Shown piece by piece: positions 37,401 to 49,400 of a DNA stretch of 64,000 nt. Both the position numbers and the translations under genes were made by a program. Origin of the DNA: Triplophysa rosa (Eukaryota > Chordata > Actinopteri > Cypriniformes > Nemacheilidae); the NCBI RefSeq assembly GCF_024868665.1, contig NC_079897.1, positions 2,897,133 to 2,961,132 on the forward strand, written 5' to 3'. The notes beneath the pieces were generated by a model. The model worked only from the letters and a program-made list of their open reading frames with translations, had not been told where the DNA came from and searched no databases. How positions within the stretch are numbered: the stretch's first letter is position 1; each line of letters starts with the position of its first letter.

Positions 37401-40400
37401 CCGATCTAAGTGCCTGAGCACCAGGTCCCTGTGTGTACACAACAGATCTCGAGAGTGAGCCAAGATGAGCCAGTCGTCGAGATAGTTTAGTACCCGCACA
37501 CCTCCTTCCCTGAGGGGGAAGTATCATGAATCACAAGAGTTTTATGTTAGCAGATAGGTACAGATAAAGTACAGTGCACAGAACAAATTGGACATAAAAT
37601 AAGTAAAGACACTTAAGGACAATTCGTCATCTTGGAATTATAAGATTCTGAGCCGTTTTGAGATATTGAGCTTAAAAGTTTTTGCATTCCATTTGACTTT
37701 GCAGACAGAACCTAAGTCCCAAAACTTTCACAACGTAAAGAAAAAACATCACATAATGTAAAGAAGTCACAGAATAAGAATATTTGAATAACACAATGTT
37801 GACAAAATTGTCAGATAGAACCTTATAATTCCAAGGCAACGAATTGTTTTAAATTGCGACAACATTTCTATAATTGTTAAAAAATGTTCAATTCAAAAAC
37901 ATTTAATCAATACTATCACATCTTTCTTTTTTCTTTATTACTGTACATTTATATTGTATTTAACAATGCAATAAAGCAAATTCGTAAAAAGAGCTTTATA
38001 AATAAAAGTAAAATGAATTATAAATATGAATATATATATATATATATATTTATCTTTACTGTACTGTCTGCTGATAAATTAATTAAAAAAAATGTTATTA
38101 TGTAAAATTATTGACAGTAATACCTTGATAAAAATCGAATGAGAATCACCATTGAGAATAACATGAAAGACTATCTCCGGAGACATTACTGTCTTAAGAA
38201 TGTACCTAAATAGCAAATAACAAGTGATTGCATGCAAAATATTTCAGGCTAATAAAACAGACTTCATCTTTTAATGCTAAACTTCATTTCTAATTCCTTT
38301 ACTTTGATTTGAAAGGCTTCCCTGGAGATCGAACTCATGACTGATTGCTATCACTATGACCTTCCCACTGAGCAACGAGAACACTTTTAAAATGGCCAGA
38401 AATTTGTAAGAAACTACAAAAAGAAGAACATCGCCTCTACCTGACATTCAAAACTTGGCACAGCCGCTAACAAGCATTTGAAAACCAAGTGGCGTGCCGT
38501 GTACCCACAGGGCCTTCTGCATGGAGACGGTGATTGAAAAATCAAAGCAATTAATCAGAGAGGTCTGGGGTGAGTTTCGCAGCTTCTCCTCCCCTTCCGG
38601 AAAGATTAACCAGGATCTGACACGGTGCTGACAGGCTAGAGGAGAGTCGGTCCCCGGAGAGGGAAACCACAGCCACCCAAAATATCCTGCAGCATCAGAC
38701 CGCTTCTGTATAAAGCTCTCTCATCCCTTCTTACCCCCGGTGTTACGCATTTCCAAAGACACGTCAGCTTGTTACTTTGCTTAAACAGGGTAAACTCCCT
38801 CCAGGAGGAGAAAACAAGACCCCGCCACCCGTGTGCTGACCCCTTGACCCGACGTGCATCCGTCTTTATCCCTACAGCCAGTTCAGAGGTGTTAAAGCAG
38901 ACTTCAGAGCCGACGGCTTTTGCAGAACATGGCGTGCTTTGTGACCTCATTCCTTCAACGTGTCAGAGTTCTGACCCTGGGCGACACCAAAGCGCAATGC
39001 ACATGCTGCGGCGTGAGACTTTACGAAAGAACGAAAACTAATTCTGTCATCGTTTACAACTTTCTTCCATTTCTGGAAGAAAAAACACTTGTTTTTAAGA
39101 CTGTTCATTGCTCAATTACAATAGTGACCAAAATTGTCAGGCTTCAAAATAGTTTCATATTTATATATATTTATATTATTGAAGCAAGATCACAACAAGA
39201 ACGAAGAAAAAAAAACGTTACCTAAAATTCTTCCTTTATGTATTGAACGTTTGCACAACGTGCGGTAGCATGCAAATAAAACATTCATGTAAAACACAAG
39301 CTAATGTCTAATTTATCTGTCACATGCGGTCACGTGTGAGTGAAAGGCACATCACAAGGGAAAAATATGACTGCGGCAGATCAAATTAATTTGCCCTCAA
39401 TAAACAGCTTCAGAAAACATCGGGGAAAAAACAGGCAGACCCTTTTGCTTGATGTCTTCCAGAGAGGAAAGATAAGAGTTTTTACCGATTTCTCAGTAGC
39501 CTACGGCAACGTGTCGGACAGAGTTTCCTATTAAGATGAACTGTGATGATTAACCCAGCAAGAGAGAGAGAAAGAGACCTAGCGAGATGCCTGCTAAGCG
39601 AAATGGAGCCTTAAAGGGATAGTTCACCCAAAATTCTGTCATCATTTACTATTGTTCCAAACCCGTACAAACTTCGTTGTTCTGCTGAACACAAAGGAAG
39701 ATATTTGGAAGAATGTCAGTAACCAAACAGATAACATCCCCCATTGTCTCCAATAATATTCATTTCCCCTACTATGGCAGTAAATGGGGGATGGGAACTC
39801 TATGGTTACCGACATTTTTCCAAATATCTTTCCTAGTGTTTAGTAGAACAACGAAATTTGAGTAAACGATGACCGAATTTTCATTTTTGGGTGAACTGTC
39901 CCTTTAAAACTGACTGATTTGAAACTGCATCAAGTGTGTATATGATGTCTTAAAATGCTGTCTTCATGGACAACTCACTACGTCTGGAACAGAGAGAGTA
40001 AAGACATTGAAAAAAAAGGAGTCAGAAAGGATGAAGAGATGATGCAAAAACAGGAAAAAGGATAAATAAAAGCAGACGAGAGACCTTCGATTTTAGGCTC
40101 CCTCTCTGATTTACTTGTCTCATGAGGTTAGTTTGTCTATTTTAAAATGTTAAGAAGGGTTTGATGACCAGTGTTGGGTAAGTTACCCTGAAAAAGTAAT
40201 GAATTACTAGTTACTAATTAAATATTCTATAATGTAATTAGATTACTGTACAAGTTACTCTCTTCAAAAAGTATTTAATTACTTATTACTAATTACTTTC
40301 TATATCCTACATCAACCTTGATGAGTTAAGGGATTCAAGGATAGACATGAAACGGCTCTTTTAATTCATTCAAATAAATAATATAAAACTACATAAAGTA

Positions 40401-43400
40401 TTATTATTAATTACAAATGTGAGAATTATATATTAAAGCACGGATTTTAAAGTTAGACTTTGAATTTTGATGTCAATTCCACTATTGCACACACACATAT
40501 TACACAAAGTATTTAGTTTAATTACATCATTAGTAACTGTAATTAAATTACAGAAAAAATAAGAGTAATCCCTTACTTTACTTTTCAAGGGAAAAGTAAT
40601 TAAATTACAGTAACTAATTACTTAGTAACTAGTTACACCCAACACTGTTGATGACATCACTCCTTCTATGTCTATATTCACATACTAGATATCATACGCC
40701 ACTTGGACATCCTTCGAAATTGGCTTTAGTTTGATATCCCATCAGTACTCTCGGGAGTGACACGGATAACAGAAGAACAGATCAGATAGTCTGTTCAGGA
40801 GTTCATTCAATAACAGAGTTGAATTCTCAAGGCTTTGAACTGTTGGGAAATAAAGTAAAGATTATAAATGAATAATAGTGCATCTGAGCCTTTTACAATG
40901 ATTTTTTTCACCATAATCACATTTATCGTGGCTACTGTCAGTACAGTCTCTAAACACCTCTTGTTTCGCAGTTTTTAGAGGATATTTTTGCAGTGAACAG
41001 TGAAGCAAAACTGTTGACATTTGAGCTTTTGCGACTCCAATTTGGTGCCTATAGCTCATACGACAATTAAAAGGGATCATTCAAAATATCTTTTTTTTTT
41101 GCCCTCATGTCATTCCAAACCTGTAAGACTTTCTTTCTTTTGCAGAACACAAAAGAAGATTTAAAGAATGTTGGTGACCAAACAACACCGGACCCGGAAC
41201 ATTTCTCAAAATATCTTCTTTTGTGTTCCACAGAAGAAAGAGTCATATACAGGTTTTGAACAACAAAAGGGTGAAAAAAGATTTTTGAATTATGGGTAAA
41301 CTATCCCTTTAAAGCGCCTTCTTATACACGTAACCTCTGTTCAGTTCCTCATCTGACTGTTTGGGCTTTTAAATTCAATATTGCGCCCCCACATTCCACT
41401 ACATGAATAATACTGTGAATAAAACCACGTGGCTTGTTGAGGAGAGAGGTGTGCTATCACTTCAACAGGGAGGACTTATACAGCCTGGATTTAGATTTCA
41501 AAGTAAGCACATTTATCATACGTCTCGTTAGTCTGTAATGAAAATGAACGTGTTACATCTAATGAGACGGGAAAATTTCAGACTTTAAATAATTAAGCAT
41601 TTACATGGCTAAGACATTTGCGTTGTAAGAATGTACTGTGAGACTTTAGATATAAAAACGGGGACTGGTAAGTTACTGTTTTATCATTAATATGTGATAA
41701 CTCCCTATTAATTTAAAAGAACGTTTGGGTATACCATCATGGCGGCTCGGTAGCTTCAGTGTGATGACGTCACGAGCAATCCAGGGCTAAAACAGCTTTT
41801 AGTGTGGTGGCACATTTTGCACAGACATACACCACTAAGATTCTCTCACAATAGATAAAGCAAAAAATATGCCTTTATCGTCATGACAACAGGAACATGT
41901 GAGCTGCTCTCATAAGTTTGTACTAGTGTCATGTTCATAGAAAAGATGAACAATTATTCAAGTATCTAGAAAATACTCATGTGCAATACACTGGAAAACA
42001 TGGATTGAAAGAGAAGTTTATCTACAGCCACGGAAAATGTTAAGAGACGTTTTCAAAATTATTTTCAGTTTTTCTGAATTTACTATTTATAGGTGTGTGT
42101 TTGGGTTAAATGGTTGTTTTTGTTTCATATATTTATGTGACATATAATGTATATAATGACATATGTATATACTGTATATATAGACATGTGTCTCCCAAAT
42201 TTCAAATAAAATGAATGAAAACTGGAGAAACAGGTGAAAATAACAGAAAAGACGCTCTGTATTTTTTCAGAAAACAAGCTCATATTCACTTTTAAGCAAA
42301 ACAACAGTCATATTTCTACATGTATTAGGAAACGTTCAAAAATGATTTTTTTTATGTAATAAACTGGATCTTTATCACAGTTTCCATGCGTCTTGTCATG
42401 CTGTCGGTCTTTCACATTGCTGTTGGATGACTTTATGTGCACTGAGGTTTGATTTTGTTGAAATTCAACAGACACTGGACTGGAATGACCACAATACATC
42501 TAGAAATGATGATGAGATGAAAATGTGGAATGCTCTGTTCATTTTATTCGCTCCTGTATGTATCCAGGTCATAATCATAGTCTTTAAAACTCATTTTGAC
42601 ATCACAGGGAAGACGTGAGCCTTATAAAGTTACGTGGAGAGACGTACCGTGACTGTTACAGCGTGACGTCTCCACAAGCCTGTTGTCTTGATCGTAGCAC
42701 ACCATGGCCTGGTATCGGTAGCCCTGCCCGCACTCCTTAACATCTCCCTGGACCTTCATGCCCAGAGCGCTTTCCACGCGGCCCTCGGGCAGAATGCAGT
42801 CGGACCAGTTCCCCACCGGTTGGGCGTTGTATTTGTCACACGGGCAGTACTGGGTCTCGCTCAGCGGGTACATCTGGCTGTTCTTACATTCATCCTTCTT
42901 CTTGCTTTTTCCTGTAATCAGAGATAGTGTCGATGAATGAAACGCACTCGTCTAACCCGCCACCAGTGCCACATCTGCCTCCAGGTGGACACGGTACCAT
43001 GGTAATACCTTGTTTTGGACATATATAAGTCAATATAGTTTATAATTATAACTCATTACCGACGAGAACTCTCTTCCGCGTTCGAACCCCAACGCAGTCC
43101 GAGCTGCAGGGAGAGAACTTGGACCAGTTGGTGAGCTGGCAGTCGTCTCTGCAGGGTAACTGGCAGGACTGGCTTACAGCGGGCATAGTGTTGGCAAACC
43201 TCAGACAGTGCGCGACATCCACCAATGTACCATCCAGCTGCCTACATGAGATAGCTGCAGAACAAATGCAGTGGTAAAATTCAACAATCCTTCAGATTAC
43301 AGAGAGGATTATGGCACAGTGCCAGACGGCACAGAAAAGGTGCACGCTCGGTTATTTATAGGACAGAAACGCAGGAAAGAGTCACGCTCTTCACTTTGAT

Positions 43401-46400
43401 CAGTCACCTGTTTGAAGGGAAAACATGTTCTGAATTTCTGTATTTGTATCTGCTTTCACTGTGGCATGTTATATGACAATGATGAATCAATAAAAAAACA
43501 GAACAATTTGATAAACAACAATACTATCTGAAAATGTTGAAGATAATATGACACAATCTAATGCACATCTATTATCAACATATTCATAAAGAGTTACAAA
43601 AGCACCCAGCGGTTCATAGTGTTCCTGTTTTTGTGAAACAGGCATTTTAAAGGAAAATTCTGTCATCGTTTACTCATCCTCATGTCATTCCAGAGGACTA
43701 TGACTTTGTTTCCTCGGATGAACACAACGATTTTTTCTTTATAAAAATATCCATCACTATGTCCATACAGGTCACAAAATGTTGAAGTTCCATCAGTAAA
43801 GTAATCAATGTGTAATCTAAATGACTCCAGTGAAGTTAATAAATGTCCTCTGAAGTGAAGATACGAAGATTATATTTTTGGATTATTTAGCAAAAATTCA
43901 CACCAAAACAAGCGCATTCGAGCGTCAAATTGGTGACACAACTTTGAATCTCACTGGCCACTTTATTGCATGTCACCATAGATAAATTTAGTGCTTGTTT
44001 TGAATATCACTAAATAATGTCAAAAATATAAATTCTTTTCTCACACAGCCATATTGTTTTGTTTCAGAAGACATTAATCGACCCACTTGAGTCATTTGGA
44101 TTACTTAAATGATGGACATGTTTGCTTTTCGCAGCTTCAACATTTTGAGACCACAATGTGTAAATAAAGTGAAAAAATATTTAATATATAAAAAACATTG
44201 TTTGTGGGCTAAATTATGAAATGTTTTTTTTTATTTTTGGTTGAACTGTTTCTTTTAGCTGGTGTCATTCCTGTAATTGTAAAGCATCATGTTGAAGTGA
44301 CCTGTGACGTGAGGGCGAGTAAACAGCAAGCATGAGGTCAAACTCTGAGCCACTGCTGAGTTCAAGAGAACAGCGTCAACACTGATGACAAACCAATGAC
44401 GTCTGTCCGCTATGTCAAGACCAATCAGATCACGACTTTGAGGGATTGCTTCGCTCCTACGCACTGAAGGGCAAATGTGAAATCTGGAGTGACTGAAGCT
44501 TCTGTCAGACCAATGTCTGCTGGCTTCTGAAGAGGCATTGACGATTTAAAATAAACGCATCAAGAAAATAAAAAGAACCTAAAACTGCAGGTTGCAATAC
44601 TAAAAAAAATTGTAATGCTTAAATGAAGAAAAAAAAAAAAGAGACATTTGTAAGATTTCTAGCTTTCCGTCTGATGAGAAATGTAGGAGTCTTATGCAGA
44701 AGTTTCCATTTGCGCTCCGTTTAATCTCATTGATAACTAAGAGATATAATTGGCAAATCTTCCTACCGTAGGGTCCCTACGTAGTGTGTACTGTTCCACA
44801 CATACCTCGTGTTTGGACTCCAGCCCCGCAGTTCTCCTGTGCTCCTCTACTGTCCCTGCGGATGCTCCACGGCACCAGTTGACATTTTCGCCACTTGTGT
44901 GTTTTCCATCTGGAATTTCAGGGTCATTTTGTCATTATGATTAAAAGTGGTTGTTTGCTTATCACAGTATATCCTCATGAGCTGACTTGAAACAAGAAAT
45001 TTCAGAAAACAGATTACCGAAGAAAATGAGGCTGTTTTTATTTTGAATCACTGTGCAGAACCCGTAGCGGACTGTTATTTTTTGATGCGTAGCTGCGAGC
45101 CGTGCCTAATAACTCCCTTCAGACGTGACTACATTCACAATATAGCACAGCCTCTTATACCCTTCTGCTTTCAAATAACATTCTTTTAATCATTTTAATT
45201 TGGAGTACCAAGAAATGTTTTTAAGCACAGATTTATCCCCGTGCTTTTTACAAAGGGCAACAAATTACGATACAGAAGAGTAAAACCGTAGATTGTAGAG
45301 ATAGTTGGTGTGAGTATACTATTACCTGTAACCTGGACAGACAGATGGAGTGCCACAGTCTTTCTCTTCATAAAGGACGTCTGGACACTCCTGACCTCCA
45401 TTAGCAGGCATCTGGATGATCACTCGATAGCGAGTCTGTTTACTATTCTGCCCATTCGCACCTGCTGATTCAAACTCTCGGGTTAATATGTTGAATTAAA
45501 CTGCATGCATGCTACATTATACCAGTAAACATATATGACAGGCACAGAGACAGACAGACAGATAGTTAGTATAGGCTACTATATATCAGTATATGTACAA
45601 CAGACATTCAGCTAGACTATATATAGTATATGCAAAGATATTAATATTAACACGATGTGCCACTACCATGGCAAGGAATGCAATGCTAAATATGGCCGCT
45701 CTAGCGAAGGAAGTCCCTCCTTCCAGTAAAACGAGCCAATCTTCAATCAGTAAAGACTGAGGATTCTCTCGTGAGGCGCTTGCCAGCCTGTGCGTGACTT
45801 TTAGTGCATTTTAAGCGTAGCAAACCAAAGTTATGATACAGTTCATGTCATGTTTAATTATTGATCAGAAATATGCTGTTTAATTGTGATTTATGCCAGC
45901 GATTTGAGAAATATCTGCCCTCCCCCATTCAAGTAGATAGGACTGTGGACTTGCTATGACGTTAATAGCTGCCCAGAGGCGTTGCAAACATGGCCGCCGA
46001 GTGGCATGACTTCCGTAAACGGACTTTGGTATGTGTATAGAAGACAGACAGATAGCTAGACTATATATTAGTATACTTATGACATACAGATAGACAGTTA
46101 AGTAGAGATTTATTTATATACTAATATATACAGCGCATCAGTATACATACAACAGATAAGACAGTATAATATACAGTATATCTATATATAGACCTATACA
46201 CCTTGATAGACAGACAGACAGGCAGGCAGGCAGGCAGGCATACAGATGTTTACATATACTACAGATCAGTTTATGTTTAACCATACAGTATACTATATAC
46301 ATACTGTAGATACTATATAAACAGCATACTTTATATCAGTATATGTATAACAGACAGACAGACAGACAGTGTACTATGCTCTCTCTTTTGCTATTTTTCT

Positions 46401-49400
46401 AAACATGGGACACATGGTATGGTTTATTTGTCAACTACAACCTTATACTACTGTATATACATACTATATAGATAAACAGTATACGTTACTATATATCAGT
46501 ATATGTACTGTATAAAAGACAGACACATAGATAAATAGTATCATATACAGAATTAGTACATGTATAACAGATCGACAGTATATTTCAGTATAAGGCTAAG
46601 GATATAACAGACAGAACCTTCTATCAGATAGACAGATGGGTAGGTGGGTACCTGCTTCACAGGACGTTGGGCACTGTGTCCAGTTACTGAAGGGTGTTAC
46701 TATACAGTCTTTCTTACATGGTAGCAGACAAGGTCGTACCGTCTCTGGACGAGGGGCATCTGGTCATCTGAGAGAAACAACAGAACCACTGAAATACAGC
46801 TGGGATGCTTACAAAATTCATAATTTATCACTCAACGCAGGTCGATCCAGAACCCAAGAACATACTGAATGAGATACATCGTCGGTTTTATTTAGCGCAA
46901 GTGTTCTGGACACATATTCTCTCTTACACATCTTTGCTTGCCCAAATGAAACCATTAGACATAACACGGGCAACTAAAACACATGCCAGTGATCACAAAA
47001 CAAGCGAAACTAGAGATGAAAAGCCATAGCATCATGAATTACAGCAGAAGCCTTGCTGAGCAGGACTCGGTTGCATCGGTAGCTCGACAATGCCTCTTTC
47101 AATCTTGTTTTCCATGCTCCACGGCTGCATTATGTAGGAGCCAGACGGGGCAGATAAGACCCCACATTCTGCTACAGCATTCAGTCATCGTGTAATACTC
47201 TTCTTTTATTACCGCTACAGCTCCTGACAGTTTACGATCAGGGGTTAGCTTTAATCCGCTCCTGTATTTTAAGCACCGCTCCTGGATAAGGATAAACAGG
47301 GATGCAACGGTCCAGCAGAGGGACATCTGGTAATCTGATCTCTGATCAAATCCTCCAGGTCTGGCATCCTGGAAAGGGAGTTGCCATGTGCTCGGTGTTT
47401 CATGAGACGTGAAGTTGCAAAGCAGCGGCGATATAATAAAGCAACGACTATGTAAGGGAGATTTATTCGTAATGCCGACGGAAGCAGTAAATCCTGCCAG
47501 GGAGACGAATCCGGTTTGGGTGTGCAGGGCTCTCCTGGAGATTGGGTACATTTCTGACAGAGCATTAGTTACACTGCAAAAGAGGCAGTGGCTCATTTCG
47601 ATGATTTTCCTCAAGAATTTAAATAAAGGATGATTCATTTGGCTGTTCTTACCTGCTACGACGGGTGCAAAGAGTGCGGATGGTTATACAGCAATGAATC
47701 TCTGCTACAAGCAACAGAAGACGGAAATGACTCATGAAAACTAAAAGGGATTTCTAAATGTGTTACTGTAGCAAACGGAAGTGATTAAACTAGAATAGGG
47801 TTAGGAATTGTCCCAAAAGCATCATTAAAAAAAGATGATACGTTTAACCACGACGCAGAATAAATGCCCTCTCTAACTTGTCATTATTTTTCAATTAGGA
47901 TTAAATGTCATAAGGGCCGATGTGAAGCGAGGGATCGCATTTCCTTTCACAAAAGCAGTTCATTAGGGTTGAGAAGCTGTTATAAATATAGTTTGTTAAT
48001 CGCTTCGGATAGGATAATCTGTTAAAGTGAAACTTTGGTTGGATAGGAAGTGTGGGAACAATAAAAGGATTCTTAAAGGGAGAATCATTTACTGCCCAAT
48101 GCCATTTCTTTCCTCTAAAGAACATTTTGTTTGAGTTTTATTATCGTCCATCAAGTTACATTTTTGATGCAATACATGTGAATGGTGACTCAAGTTCTCA
48201 GCATTCTTTCAGCATCTTGAGATGATGGTCACCAACAGCCCAAGTACGGCTCATGTCTACTGGAATCTCCATCTCCAAAACCATTTATAAAAACCATGAA
48301 ATAATAACAGACATCAAATTAAAATTCAATTCATCATTACCAAAAATTAAGAAAAGGAGGAGAAAACAGCGATGACAATGTGCTAAAATAGAAACGTCTT
48401 TCCTATGCGTTTCTGAAAGGTTGGATACTGATGACAACGTTGTCAAAAAGTTTTCCGTTCACACAGATCCACGAAAATGACTAAAAACAATGAATCCACA
48501 GAGCCGTGAATTTTAAACTTCACAGCTTTCACAAATTTGTGCTTTCGCACTTTACAGAGAAACGTTAACAGTATTGTTTTCAAAAGCTTGCACTTTAAAA
48601 CCCAAAGTTTGCATTCTCATGCCCCCGAACCTTTGCTCCTGTGCGAATGAACGACATAAAAAAACGCCAATAAAGTTTGCAGTTTTTAGTTAGAAACACT
48701 TGTGTTTACACCCTCTTCATTTTTAACATGATCGGTGGCATATAAGTCCTTAAAAGGCTCAGAAACTGTCAGCAAGTGTAACAGCAGTTGTCAGTTAGTG
48801 TGAGGAACATCACAGGTCTTGAGCCCTGAGCTTTAACATCTTTTCTTCTCACCCTGACACCATGAGTGACACAAAGTGTCTCAGGGCCTGAAAGCCTGCA
48901 AAGACAGCTCTCAGTCATCCCATGACGCTTGACATCTGGACACGTTTAAGATTTACTCGAATCTAGACGGGAGGTGTACAAAGAAACCCAAGTCTTCAAA
49001 TAGTAGTTCACATTGAATAAATACTGCGAAAATACATGCTTCTGGTCTTTTTGTATTATTTCAAATAATTTAATTTCCGAAATACTTCTTCAACCTGTAC
49101 ATTACACTCGGCATTCACAATGCGGCCTGAAACAAACACGCGTTTGACATTTCTAATCCTTGAGTGATAAAACCATGCAAAATGACACCTCAGTTTTACA
49201 CAGCTTGAATTTGTCTACTCCCGAAACGTACCGCTGTTGTTTTCAGAAAGGATGTGTCTGGGGAATAACATCTCAGTGATGTTTTTGGGGGGGTTTGTTT
49301 ATGGTAAGTATGAAGAGGAATTTCATCTCGTGGTGAATAAATTGCATTAAGGAATCAAAGGCACTTAATTACCGCCATTATCATCAATAGAAAATAAGTA

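Larger units (their letters stand above)
35268..37527 (-). mobile_element. Decayed DIRS-type (tyrosine recombinase) retrotransposon
   Basis: On the minus strand, 37520 downward reads GGVRVLNYLDDWLILAHSRD, a DIRS reverse transcriptase core (YLDD). A Trp-to-stop change follows, then SKLSPVQSILFLGMELDSV. The frame continues through an RNase H-like end (AYINRQGGIRSR, HIPGILNQTADALSRQ, AQVDLFASPDSTHC, KYAFPPVSLIAQ). From 36670 downward come pieces of a tyrosine recombinase region (TRRLYAHKWRLFSSWC, TLGVYVAATAARHD, SVLCPVSALRLYLDRTQSF) with several frameshifts. The element ends in a complementary repeat pair (35268-35325 and 35541-35600). Most of the RT and RNase H is missing through 5' truncation and an internal deletion. 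It is noncoding today and antisense-free with respect to thsd7a. Confidence 0.85.
34073..42647. other. Largest thsd7a intron in window (exons 9 to 10)
   Basis: An 8.6 kb intron packed with repeats: 34165-34700, 34706-34962, a DIRS remnant 35268-37527, a tRNA-like piece 38316-38394, palindromic repeats 39611-39907 and 41067-41312, and a hAT MITE 40169-40647. No thsd7a exon was found inside. Confidence 0.7.

Noticed and set aside
38316..38394. Functional tRNA gene
   Set aside because: The acceptor stem does not pair and box B is off consensus.
46652..46767. thsd7a as a selenoprotein because TGA replaces Cys
   Set aside because: The position is a structural disulfide Cys in an extracellular TSR and I know of no selenoprotein in this family. 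A mutation or base error is simpler. Kept only as a remote option.
47099..47638. Minus-strand open frame of 179 codons in the exon 4-5 intron
   Set aside because: There are no recognisable motifs, no good splice context and mixed composition; it is consistent with a chance open stretch.
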